From Nitrosomonas sp. (lineage in GTDB: Bacteria; Pseudomonadota; Gammaproteobacteria; Burkholderiales; Nitrosomonadaceae): 40,293 bases of DNA. Under the pieces are notes generated by a model that saw only the letters and a list, made by a program, of their open reading frames with translations, was not told the DNA's origin and did no database searches. Shown piece after piece: positions 20,942 to 28,394 of this stretch (positions are counted from its first letter, which is position 1; each line of letters opens with the position of its first letter). The stretch covers positions 1 through 40,293 of the forward strand of contig JAGNZK010000026.1 of assembly GCA_017984435.1 (NCBI GenBank). The letters are read 5' to 3'. Position numbers and translations under genes: made by a program.

Positions 20942-21451
20942 ATGATTAAGAAAATAAAGTGGTTGTTCTTTATAGTTCCAATGCTGAGTCTGTATACAAC
21001 GACATCGGTTGCAGAACATCTGGATAAGATCTCGCCTGCCTGTACGCTGACTACATTGGAAGGTGCGCCCGCGCATAATTTGCAGGAATTTAAAGGGAAA
21101 GTTGTTTACATGGATTTCTGGGCATCTTGGTGTCTCCCTTGTGTGAAATCCTTTCCTTTCTTAAATGAGCTCGATCATGATTTAAAAGAACAAGGCTTAC
21201 ATGTCATTGGCATCAATCTGGATGAGAAAGTTACGGATGCCCAGGAATTTCTTGCTAAACATCCGGTGGATTTTTCTATTGTTGCGGATCCCAGTAAACA
21301 ATGCGCCAAAGGTTTTGAAGTAATAGCAATGCCAACATCCTATTTAATTGATCGAAAAGGAAACATTCGGCATATACATCGAGGATTTCGTTCTGGTGAA
21401 ACTAACGAGTTGCGTGCTTTAATTACTCAACTTGTGATGGAACATCCATAA
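20942..21451 (+). CDS. TlpA/ResA-like thioredoxin-fold protein, exported
   Basis: 169 residues from ATG 20942; GAAGG lies about 10 bases upstream, and an in-frame ATG at 20909 is rejected because it would precede the signal peptide by 11 residues. Signal segment WLFFIVPMLSLYTTTSVA. The thioredoxin fold follows, with redox motif WASWCLPCVKS (Cys64, Cys67), INLDEKVTDAQEFL, and the cis-Pro loop AMPTSYLIDRKG. The family keeps periplasmic cysteines reduced, as in cytochrome c or oxidase maturation, or delivers reductant to secreted partners. It lies downstream of two Cys-containing secreted proteins, which are plausible clients. Confidence 0.9.
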   Translation: MIKKIKWLFFIVPMLSLYTTTSVAEHLDKISPACTLTTLEGAPAHNLQEFKGKVVYMDFWASWCLPCVKSFPFLNELDHDLKEQGLHVIGINLDEKVTDAQEFLAKHPVDFSIVADPSKQCAKGFEVIAMPTSYLIDRKGNIRHIHRGFRSGETNELRALITQLVMEHP

Positions 21452-21523
21452 GGACCTACATCGACGACCCCAGTTTTCATAAAAAAGTCAATATGCTACG
21501 ATCGGTTAGACTAATGCTTATAA

Positions 21524-21577
21524 TCAGGTATCGGTTTGACAGGTTGTATCAATGGGCTCCTTGGTAAATTTAGACAT
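21524..21577 (-). other. Very short frame with a strong ribosome site
   Basis: On the minus strand AAGGAGGCAGC precedes an ATG at 21577 that opens MSKFTKEPIDTTCQTDT and stops after 17 codons. The ribosome site is among the strongest in the window, yet the frame is very short. It could be a leader peptide, a tiny protein, or the beginning of a gene cut by rearrangement. The surrounding 21452-21808 gap shows no other supported gene. Low confidence. Confidence 0.2.
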
Positions 21578-21808
21578 GCTGCCTCCTTGTATCCATAACA
21601 GATGTTAATGAGGAATGACATTATAGTAAGTCATGTATTTGTATATCGGTTATAGCAGATTCTCTGGTCTGATAGACATTGCCGGTCAATCTCTTTGCCT
21701 ACATTTAAGGCAACAATCAGAAGTCTATTTGCCCCTATACTTAGCACATTCATCTACAACCTCATCCACAGATTTTGTGGAAAAAATCTCTTACTGATTA
21801 TTGGTATT

Positions 21809-22235
21809 CTACAAAGAAAAACGATCTTCCAGCCAGCCCGCCCACTTCACCGCCATGACAATCAAATCAGCACGATACTTTGCATTATATTTTTTTGGAG
21901 TACGCGAATGATAATAGGCTGCTCTCGTCCAGATGTCGCCTTTATCATTCTTGATATGTAAACGGACTCGCCAAGCGGCTAGATCATAAGCATAACACCC
22001 CGAATTTGCTACATGGGCAGGAGTAATGCCATATTTGGATAAATCTTGAAGAAACAAAGTATTAAATTGCATTGAGCCAACATCATGAGTACCGTTACTG
22101 TTACGCACCCATTGACCTGGTTTTCCGCCCTCTTTCGGCTATTGCGAGTAAGATATTAGCTGGTATTTCATACTTAATGGCTGCTGTAATTGAGCACACC
22201 ACTCTTTCTTGCATATCCGGTGGCAAATCCATCAT
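21809..22235 (-). pseudogene. VirB1/TrbN-like lytic transglycosylase, frameshifted
   Basis: The start ATG near 22235 opens MDLPPDMQERVVCSITAAIK, then IPANILLAIAE with the catalytic Glu region. At about 22131-22136 one base is in excess. The correct frame continues EGGKPGQWVRNSNGTHDVGSMQFN, LQDLSKYGITPAHVANSGCYAYDLAAWRVRLH, and YYHSRTPKKYNAKYRADL up to a stop at 21809. Joined, the two halves give a typical small T4SS peptidoglycan hydrolase of about 140 residues. The single frameshift in the CTCTTTC run would abolish activity unless it is a sequencing error. It lies downstream of a VirB6/TrbL-like fragment on the same strand, as in conjugation clusters. Confidence 0.78.
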
Positions 22236-22263
22236 CGAACAAATCGCTTAAATACCTTATTCA

Positions 22264-22516
22264 TTATTTACCCCTTCCTTGCGAAATATTGTTCATACCT
22301 GATGATTCCTGGGCCTGGCCTTTTTCAATGGCGCTACGTAATGCATCCGTTCCTGCGCTTCTTGCTGCTGTCAGCCGACCGGCTGCCAGTGTGCCGCCAT
22401 AAGACGCAACGGCTGCTGCCAGTCACAATGCCAGCCAGCAACAGCGGTAATCTGGCAATCAATACAAAAAATGCCATCGTAAATATCAACATAACCGCCA
22501 GTTCTTCATAATTCAA
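22264..22516 (-). pseudogene. VirB6/TrbL-like conjugal transfer protein, C-terminal fragment, frameshifted
   Basis: The frame begins next to a MITE-like inverted repeat, so the N-terminal part is lost. It reads ELAVMLIFTMAFFVLIARLPLLLAGIVTG, then needs a +1 correction near 22418 to continue AAVASYGGTLAAGRLTAARS and a Ser/Gln-rich tail ending NNISQGRGK at the stop 22264-22266. A hydrophobic segment followed by an Ala/Gly-rich helical region and a hydrophilic tail is the usual C-terminus of TrbL/VirB6 inner-membrane proteins of type IV secretion. The family call rests on pattern and on the neighbouring VirB1-like gene. Confidence 0.55.
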
Positions 22517-22662
22517 AACGTTTTATACCTCTATACTATTTTCAGTAATAAGGCTAAAACGCATGAAAATCCGCCGAACTACAGGATATGGCGCTACTTA
22601 AAGCCTTTAATCATCCCCAAAATGTATCAAACTGAAAATAGTTCATAGGTATAAAACGTTTT
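22515..22662. mobile_element. MITE-like element 1 (148 bp, 32-bp terminal inverted repeats)
   Basis: The left end 22515-22546 and the right end 22631-22662 are inverted copies matching at 29 of 32 positions (outer part AAAACGTTTTATACCT, inner part CTATTTTCAGT). Only 84 bp lie between them, with no coding capacity, and these contain a second short inverted pair (AAGGCT/AGCCTT). No clear target duplication was found. It abuts the truncated VirB6/TrbL-like fragment and is likely the cause of its truncation. Confidence 0.72.
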
Positions 22663-22711
22663 TACCCATTTTGGCGTAGAAACTAGATAACAGATCACTC
22701 AATCAGGAGCA

Positions 22712-22823
22712 TCACAAATAGCTGAATACCGGCTGTGCCTTTAAATCCCCTAAATTTCCATTACGTACAACTTCAGGGAAATCGCCCCAATCAGCACTCT
22801 CACCGGTACTGCCAAGTTAACTG
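22712..22823 (-). pseudogene. Unidentified gene fragment (C-terminal end)
   Basis: A minus-strand frame reads GSTGESADWGDFPEVVRNGN then LGDLKAQPVFSYL and a stop at 22712. The residue mix looks protein-like, and it lies just upstream (in minus-strand order) of the VirB6-like fragment, so it may be the tail of another transfer gene. No family recognised; a stop codon lies immediately before the segment. Confidence 0.25.
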
Positions 22824-22859
22824 TATCTGAGCGATAATAGCGGAATAAATAGTGCAGCG

Positions 22860-23060
22860 GCCATATACAAACGCCATCGATTTAACTTAAGTCACCGGGA
22901 CATCGAAGACCGGTTGGCTGAAAAGGAGATCGATGTAACTCATGAATTGATTCGTCTGTGGTGCATCAAGTTTGGCCCAAGATATGCCAGAAAGCTGAGG
23001 CACCAACACGAAGATTGGCCAATATTCCGGTTATTCTCGCAGAGAGTTTTAACCATATGA
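22860..23060 (+). pseudogene. IS6-family transposase N-terminal fragment
   Basis: The plus-strand frame reads YKRHRFNLSHRDIEDRLAEK, then EIDVTHELIRLWCIKFGPRYARKLRHQHEDW. This matches the N-terminal helix-turn-helix of IS6/IS26-type transposases (RFNLSYRDIEELLAERGIxVSHETIRRWCxKFGPxYARRLR). The DDE catalytic core is missing; the frame stops at 23058-23060. No IS6 terminal repeats could be placed. Confidence 0.8.
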
Positions 23061-23078
23061 ACTATAGATCAAATCTTA

Positions 23079-23608
23079 TTTTGTAATTTAGGTTCTATGT
23101 CCCGATCTAAATCCAACGAATATGGCCCTTTATACGGGTATTGCAGAAGAACCCCACTTAATAACCCCAAGTAAAAACCGGTTCAACAACATGTTGAATC
23201 TGCAAACTCACAATCAGTCCAAAATACCGCGCATCAAAAGAATTGGGGTTTACATCAGACATAAGCAGATATTCAGAATCACCCAGCATCTTCTCCCCCA
23301 AACGATATTGCGGCAGTTCAGAACCATCAATATCTGTTTTTAACTGGACACTGTTAGGCAACAGTTCACCGTTAACCTTAATCCCTGCCCCACCGATAGA
23401 AACAGTGTCTCCTGCCTGTGCAAAAACACGTTTCAGCAACATCCCATAACCGCCCGGACAATTACCCGTGCTAATGTAATGCCGTGCCATAGCCATATCA
23501 AAAACTTCGTCTTGTGGTGGACAGAAAGAGACGTATGCGCCCTTCCCTACTGGTTCATCAACTATCTTGTAAAACCCCACCGGAAAACTCGGCGTATTAT
23601 TGTAATAA
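23079..23608. repeat. 530-bp duplication, copy 1 (traF region)
   Basis: Direct repeat of 38943-39472: same orientation, equal length, no indel. It covers most of traF and 79 bp beyond its stop. The first 79 bases differ at about one position. Predicted proteins differ at about 14 of 140 residues, all after the first 54. The right end of homology is abrupt at 23608, within traF. Confidence 0.9.
23158..23608 (-). pseudogene. traF: traF-like conjugative signal peptidase, N-terminally truncated copy
   Basis: The frame encodes YYNNTPSFPVGFYKIVDE onward to HVVEP-FTWGY, the same protein as 39022-39564 but lacking its first roughly 32 residues, including the membrane anchor. The upstream frame meets a stop codon just before the homology break. 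The catalytic Ser (in PSFPVG) and Lys (in LLKRVFA) are still present, but without the anchor and a start the gene is presumably dead. It lies between an IS6 remnant and MITE-like element 2. Confidence 0.82.
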
Positions 23609-23665
23609 TTGCTGTTTTACGCTGATTGGATTATCAATTAAGAAATCCTTAACGATAAACTGAAA

Positions 23666-23811
23666 GGCTATGTCATCGTTAATTATGGGTCACTGTAAAT
23701 AAACACAAACTATTATTTATAAACAAGTCATTAACCAAAAAACTAATAATTGATATTTTGCCTCAAATTCATTTGGTTACATGACAACCACTAACTAACG
23801 ATGACATAGCC
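23666..23811. mobile_element. MITE-like element 2 (146 bp, terminal inverted repeats)
   Basis: Left end GGCTATGTCATCGTTAATTA (23666-23685) and the right end (about 23790-23811, reading GGCTATGTCATCGTTAGTTA on the minus strand) are near-perfect inverted repeats of at least 20 bp. The 100-bp interior is AT-rich with no gene. The termini differ from those of MITE-like element 1. No unambiguous target duplication was seen. 23812-23960 holds nothing else that I can identify. Confidence 0.7.
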
Positions 23812-23960
23812 AACTGTAAGATAAAGGCATAAGCCCACATCGTACAAGTGAAAAAGCTGCTCAATTATCAATCCTGAATAAATACGTTTCTGTGCATAGG
23901 CTACATTCTGATAATCAAGTAGAAAGTAAGATTTATCTAATAATGTAAGCTGATCAAATG

Positions 23961-24314
23961 TTATTTAGCTTCTGCACCCATTTTCCGATGAGAGGCTGCC
24001 ATTTCCAAATTCTCTTTTGTAGCTAGCTCGTACGCACGTATCAAACCTTGGCACATTGATCCCATGTCTAGCCCTTGTCTACCATAGTATTGGCTTTCTG
24101 CTTGATATTTTTCATACATTTTTTGGTGTTCCTGAACTTTTGATTGCATCTCCTTAGCAGCTGCATCGTAATATTTAGCTAGTGCCTCATGGTCAGCAGG
24201 AGTTTTAGCATTTTGAACAGCTTGTCCCATGTCCATTGAGTAAGCATTCATTTGCACACCGAAAAGTAATAAACCCAGAATAATTAAAAATAAAACACTA
24301 ATTTTAGTTTTCAT
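23961..24314 (-). CDS. Small helical secreted protein, paralogue A
   Basis: A 117-residue protein with signal peptide MKTKISVLFLIILGLLLFGVQMNAYS. The mature part is almost wholly helical and charged: NAKTPADHEALAKYYDAAAKEMQ, VQEHQKMYEKYQAESQYYGRQG, LDMGSMCQGLIRAYELATKEN, LEMAASHRKMGAEAK. Heptad-like spacing suggests a helical hairpin or coiled coil. One Cys lies in SMCQGLIRAYE. It is clearly paralogous to the adjacent 24409-24765 gene. No functional family recognised. It is the last gene of the minus-strand cluster that includes the HD-GYP, P-type ATPase and cus genes; GGTGATC precedes the ATG. Confidence 0.72.
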   Translation of the reverse strand: MKTKISVLFLIILGLLLFGVQMNAYSMDMGQAVQNAKTPADHEALAKYYDAAAKEMQSKVQEHQKMYEKYQAESQYYGRQGLDMGSMCQGLIRAYELATKENLEMAASHRKMGAEAK

Positions 24315-24408
24315 AAGATCACCATAAATCCATTATAGTAGTAGGAGCATTAATATTACTACGTCAGGAGCATTTGCACTAGCATGCAATGTGGTTAAAG
24401 CAGAAAAA

Positions 24409-24765
24409 TTATTTAATCGCTTCGGCCATTATGCGATGAGATTTAGCCAAATCCATATTTTGCTTTGTAGCTTGCTCATACACATATATCAAAGCACGAC
24501 ACATTGATTCCATATCTAAGCCGCGTTTTCCATAATATTGTCTTTGTGCTTCATATTCCGCTAGCATTTTCTTATGTTCTTCTGCATTTGACTGCATCTC
24601 CTTTGCAGTATCCTCATAATGCTGAGCAAGTTCATTATGGGCACTAGGAGTTTTTGCATTCCGAATTTCTTCAGTCATATCCATCTGATAAGGTTCAAAA
24701 GGCGCACAGGAAGTTAGTACCCAGAACAAACCAAAAATAGCTAATGATAAAATCGAGATTCTCAT
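24409..24765 (-). CDS. Small helical lipoprotein, paralogue B
   Basis: A 118-residue protein paralogous to its downstream neighbour: NAKTPSAHNELAQHYEDTAKEMQ, YEAQRQYYGKRGLDMESMCRALIYVYEQATKQNMDLAKSHRIM. Here the signal peptide ends LTSC, a lipobox, so this copy should be lipid-anchored, whereas paralogue A has a normal signal peptide. The conserved YYGxxGLDMxSMC core and the single Cys are shared. Function unknown. The tandem pair, one anchored and one soluble, could form a heteromeric periplasmic complex (inference). The ribosome site is weak. Confidence 0.72.
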   Translation of the reverse strand: MRISILSLAIFGLFWVLTSCAPFEPYQMDMTEEIRNAKTPSAHNELAQHYEDTAKEMQSNAEEHKKMLAEYEAQRQYYGKRGLDMESMCRALIYVYEQATKQNMDLAKSHRIMAEAIK

Positions 24766-24818
24766 AGTTATATGCCCTTATTGTTATGGTCGCAGTTAAT
24801 ATCCTACTAAAAATTTCT

Positions 24819-25586
24819 TCATTCCTGCAAGGGAGAAGCCCAGTAACATTTAGCGATGACCATTTTTCGAAGTGTTTCTTCCTCAGCGCTGAAAGCTTCT
24901 ATGGTTTCTGGGTCAAACTGACTTCCTGCCATGCGCAATATCTCCGCCTTGGCTATATCAAATGAATTTGCTTTACGATAAGGTCGATCAGAAGTAATGG
25001 CATCTAAAGTATCAATAACCATGAAAAGGCGTGCACCTAAAGGAATCTGACTGCCGCTCAGCCCTTTTGGGTAACCTGATCCATCATAGCGTTCCTCATG
25101 ACAGAGAATAATATCTGCGGCATCCGTCATGCCGGGTATTTGCGATATGAGATGATAGCCTTTTTCGGGATGTGTTCGCATTTCAGTCCACTCAGATTCT
25201 GTCAAAGAATCGGGTTTCAATAATATGGCATCGGAAATACCAATCTTGCCAATGTCGTGCAACAAAGCTCCCCAGTAAATTTGCTGAATGGTATTTGGAT
25301 CGACGGAAAACCGACGTGCAAGCACTAATGTATGGCAAGCAACGCGTTTAGAGTGCAAACTGGTCTCGTGTTCTCTAAGATCCAGTGCGCTCACCAAGGT
25401 TTCTGCCAGGAGATTAAACATGTCTTCCTGTCTTGCGCAGGTATCTCTAGTTTTGAGGAAACAATGTTCGGAACAATATGTATCACCCGCAGAATTATAG
25501 GGTTGTTTTGCAATCAAGTTTCCACAATGTCGGCAATAAGCTTTCAATTGGTGCCCTGCTTTAGCTACTTGATCATTGTTTGTCAT
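24819..25586 (-). CDS. HD-GYP domain phosphohydrolase with N-terminal zinc-ribbon-like motif
   Basis: 255 residues from ATG 25586 (AGGG six bases upstream; the ATG at 25592 lies too close to that site). The N-terminal segment YCRHCGNLIAKQPYNSAGDT, then YCSEHC, carries a C-x2-C ... C-x3-C metal-site pattern. The HD-GYP domain (about residues 55-250) shows HSKRVA, LLHDIGKIGISDAILLKP, THPEKG, HEERYDGSGYPKGLSG and MVIDTLDAITSDRPYRK. The family hydrolyses cyclic di-GMP. The usual HHE triad reads CHE, so the first metal-ligand His is Cys. It lies 43 bp after the P2-type ATPase gene. A metal-sensing input to c-di-GMP turnover is possible but unproved. Confidence 0.87.
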   Translation of the reverse strand: MTNNDQVAKAGHQLKAYCRHCGNLIAKQPYNSAGDTYCSEHCFLKTRDTCARQEDMFNLLAETLVSALDLREHETSLHSKRVACHTLVLARRFSVDPNTIQQIYWGALLHDIGKIGISDAILLKPDSLTESEWTEMRTHPEKGYHLISQIPGMTDAADIILCHEERYDGSGYPKGLSGSQIPLGARLFMVIDTLDAITSDRPYRKANSFDIAKAEILRMAGSQFDPETIEAFSAEEETLRKMVIAKCYWASPLQE

Positions 25587-25629
25587 ATGCATCCCTGTAG
25601 CTAGAGATCAATATATTGTTGTGTTTATT

Positions 25630-28332
25630 TTAATTTTTCCCTAAGTGGCGATAACGGATCACTTTTCTCAGTTCCAAAACAATCAAGGGTATGAATCCTA
25701 CCGCGAACCACCCTACGCACTGACTTAGCGTAATAGGTTCTACTCCGAACAAGGTTTGAAACATTGGAACATGGTGTATCGCCAACTGCAAGCCAAAGCA
25801 TACTGCCACAACCAAAAATAACCTTATATTGGAAAACATGCTTATTTCCCAAATGGCCCGCTGCTCGCTTCGGGCCCCAAAGGCGCGCAGCAACCCGGCA
25901 ATCACTAAAGTAGTAAACGCAGCATCGCGGGCTTGTTCAAGACTGCTATCCATTATGTAGAGCTCATAGGCAAATACACCCAGCGTCACGCTGGCGGTCA
26001 GTAAGCCGGTAAATAGTGTTAGCTTGATTAAATCACGATTGATTAACGCCGTCTGTGGATTCCGCGGTGGACGGTCCAACACGTCGGAGTCAACCGGATC
26101 GGTCGACAACGCCAGAGCCGCAAAGCCATCAGTTACCAAGTTGATCCACAGAAGATGTAAAGGCAATAGAGGAAGCGGCCAGCCCAGTAGAACTGCGACC
26201 AGCATCACGATTAATTCGCCGGTACTGCTACCCAGCAGATAGGCCAAAGTTTTAGCAATGTTGTCATAAATGCCTCGTCCTTCTTCCACAGCAGCGACAA
26301 TAGAAGCAAAGTTGTCATCCGTAATAATGATATCCGCCGCTTCCTTGGTCACCTCGGTGCCAGTAACGCCCATAGCGATACCAATGGATGCTTCCTTGAT
26401 TGCGGGAGCATCGTTCACCCCATCTCCGGTCATCGCCACTACCGCACTTTGCGCCTTCCACGCGCGGACGATGCGAAGCTTGTGCTCGGCGGTGACGCGC
26501 GCATAAACGGAAACCCTTGATACACGCTCCTTCAGCGCTGCGTCATCCAATCGATCGAGTTCGATGCCTGTGAGAATTTCGTCATTCTTACCCAGAATAC
26601 CCAGCTCACGCCCTATCGCTCGTGCCGTATCAGGATGATCACCAGTAATCATCACAGTTTTGATGCCAGCCCGTTTGCATTTGGCCACAGCCTCTTTTGC
26701 CTCGGCGCGTGGCGGATCCTGTAAGCCTATTAGCCCCAGAAAGATAAGTTCCTTCTCGATTTCGGCATTATCTGTCACTTTGCCTTCTTCGAAACTGAAG
26801 CCATCCAGGATACGCTCAGCAACCGCAAGCATGCGTAGCGCATCGTTTGCCAGCAACGTATTAGCATGGAGAAGCCGGACGCGGTCACTTTCTGTCAGAT
26901 CCCTAATTCCCTGGTCGGTACGGATTCGGGTGCAGCGGTCGAGAATCACTTCCGGTGCACCTTTGACGAATGCCCAGGAATGATTTTCCTGCCGACGGAT
27001 GACAGTCATGCGCTTGCGCACAGAATCGAAAGGGATAATGGCCAGTCTTGGCATTTCAGCCTCAATCATTGGCCGAGTAATATTGCCTTTGGCGGCAGCA
27101 ACCAGCAGCGCTCCTTCAGTAGGATCGCCCACTATCATGGATCGACCATCTATTAAAGCTAGCTCGGCATCGTTGCAAGCAGCCGATGCACGGAGCAGCG
27201 CGAGAAGTGATGGGGTTCCCTCTACCGGGATTTCTGCATTTCCGACAAAAAACGCCCCCTCGGTTGAATAACCTTCGCCAGTGATGCGATACAAGTTATC
27301 TGCCGTGGCTAATTTACAAGCAGTCATTTCGCCCATCGTCAGGGTACCCGTCTTGTCCGTGCAAATGACCTGAGCGCGGCCTAATGTTTCAATCGAAGCC
27401 AGGCGTCGCACCAATGCATTCCGACGCACCATGCGCTGTACACCCAAAGCAAGCGCGATAGTCACTACCGCCGGCAATCCCTCGGGGATAGCAGCAACAG
27501 CGAGACTCACCGTGCTTAAGAAGAGCTCAAATGGCGCTATCCCCCGCAATAATCCTAGCCCAAAAATCAGTGCAACAATGCTGAAACAGGCCAGCAATAA
27601 CATATGTCCTACCCGGTCGAGCTGGACTTGCAACGGAGTTTCTCCACTTTCGGCAGTCTCCAGCAGTTTAGCGATATGGCCGAGTTCCGTTTCCATGCCG
27701 GTATTAACCACCAATGCGCGACCGGAACCGCCTGTTACGCTGGTACCAAGAAAAACCATATTTTTTCGCTCGGCCAAAGCTGTTTCTGGAGGCAGATTAT
27801 CCGTAAATTTGTTTACAGCTTGCGATTCACCAGTTAGCGGCGCTTCGTTGATGCGTAGAACAGAGGCCTGAATCAGGCGAGCATCCGCAGTAACCAGATC
27901 CCCTCCTTCTAGCAGCAGAATATCGCCGGGTACGATTTCGGTTGCAGCAACTACCACGCTATGGCCATTACGCACTACGCGACAATGAGGTGCTACCATA
28001 TCAGCTAAAGCGGCAGCAGCCTTTTCGGCACGATATTCTTGAATGAAACCAATCAGTGCATTCAATATTACGATGGCAATAATGGCGATGCCATCCACGG
28101 TTTCACCCAGTGCTGACGAAATAGCTGCTGCGCCAATCAACACCCAGATAACCAGGCTTTTAAACTGACTTGCCAAAATAACAAAAGCTGAAAATCGCTT
28201 ACCCTTTTGTAGTTTATTAGGCCCATTACGGACGAGGCGGGCAGCGACTTCCTCATCGGTTAGCCCCTTTTCTGTATCGGTCACAAGAAGACTTGCGAGT
28301 TCGGCTGTCGATTGGTTATGCCATAAGGTCAT
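25630..28332 (-). CDS. P2-type cation-transporting ATPase (Ca2+/Mn2+-type)
   Basis: 900 residues from ATG 28332; a TTG at 28386 would add 18 residues. The N-terminus WHNQSTAELASLL...GLTDEEVAARLVRNGPNKL is the classic cation-ATPase domain. Motifs: LTGESQAVN (actuator), PEGLPAVVTIALALGVQRM (TM4), CTDKTGTLTMGEMT (phosphorylation), MITGDHPDTARAIG and MTGDGVNDAPAIKEA (hinge). PEGLPA without CPx places it among P2 ATPases (PMR1/SERCA-like), not heavy-metal P1B pumps. The substrate is probably Ca2+ or Mn2+ export. It begins 62 bp after the cusA stop, same strand, so it is probably co-transcribed with the cus genes. This is an unusual partner for a copper pump. Confidence 0.9.
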   Translation of the reverse strand: MTLWHNQSTAELASLLVTDTEKGLTDEEVAARLVRNGPNKLQKGKRFSAFVILASQFKSLVIWVLIGAAAISSALGETVDGIAIIAIVILNALIGFIQEYRAEKAAAALADMVAPHCRVVRNGHSVVVAATEIVPGDILLLEGGDLVTADARLIQASVLRINEAPLTGESQAVNKFTDNLPPETALAERKNMVFLGTSVTGGSGRALVVNTGMETELGHIAKLLETAESGETPLQVQLDRVGHMLLLACFSIVALIFGLGLLRGIAPFELFLSTVSLAVAAIPEGLPAVVTIALALGVQRMVRRNALVRRLASIETLGRAQVICTDKTGTLTMGEMTACKLATADNLYRITGEGYSTEGAFFVGNAEIPVEGTPSLLALLRASAACNDAELALIDGRSMIVGDPTEGALLVAAAKGNITRPMIEAEMPRLAIIPFDSVRKRMTVIRRQENHSWAFVKGAPEVILDRCTRIRTDQGIRDLTESDRVRLLHANTLLANDALRMLAVAERILDGFSFEEGKVTDNAEIEKELIFLGLIGLQDPPRAEAKEAVAKCKRAGIKTVMITGDHPDTARAIGRELGILGKNDEILTGIELDRLDDAALKERVSRVSVYARVTAEHKLRIVRAWKAQSAVVAMTGDGVNDAPAIKEASIGIAMGVTGTEVTKEAADIIITDDNFASIVAAVEEGRGIYDNIAKTLAYLLGSSTGELIVMLVAVLLGWPLPLLPLHLLWINLVTDGFAALALSTDPVDSDVLDRPPRNPQTALINRDLIKLTLFTGLLTASVTLGVFAYELYIMDSSLEQARDAAFTTLVIAGLLRAFGARSEQRAIWEISMFSNIRLFLVVAVCFGLQLAIHHVPMFQTLFGVEPITLSQCVGWFAVGFIPLIVLELRKVIRYRHLGKN

Positions 28333-28394
28333 GATGGTATTCTGTCCATTAACATTAATGAATTCACTACGATTTTTCCGATTCAATGCTGTAT

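Noticed and set aside
20867-21076. Minus-strand frame over the start of the TlpA-like gene
   Set aside because: Antisense shadow of a recognisable signal peptide and thioredoxin start.
21809-22235. Programmed frameshift in the VirB1-like gene
   Set aside because: The break is not at a classical slippery heptamer with a downstream structure, and the neighbouring transfer gene is also broken, so decay is simpler.
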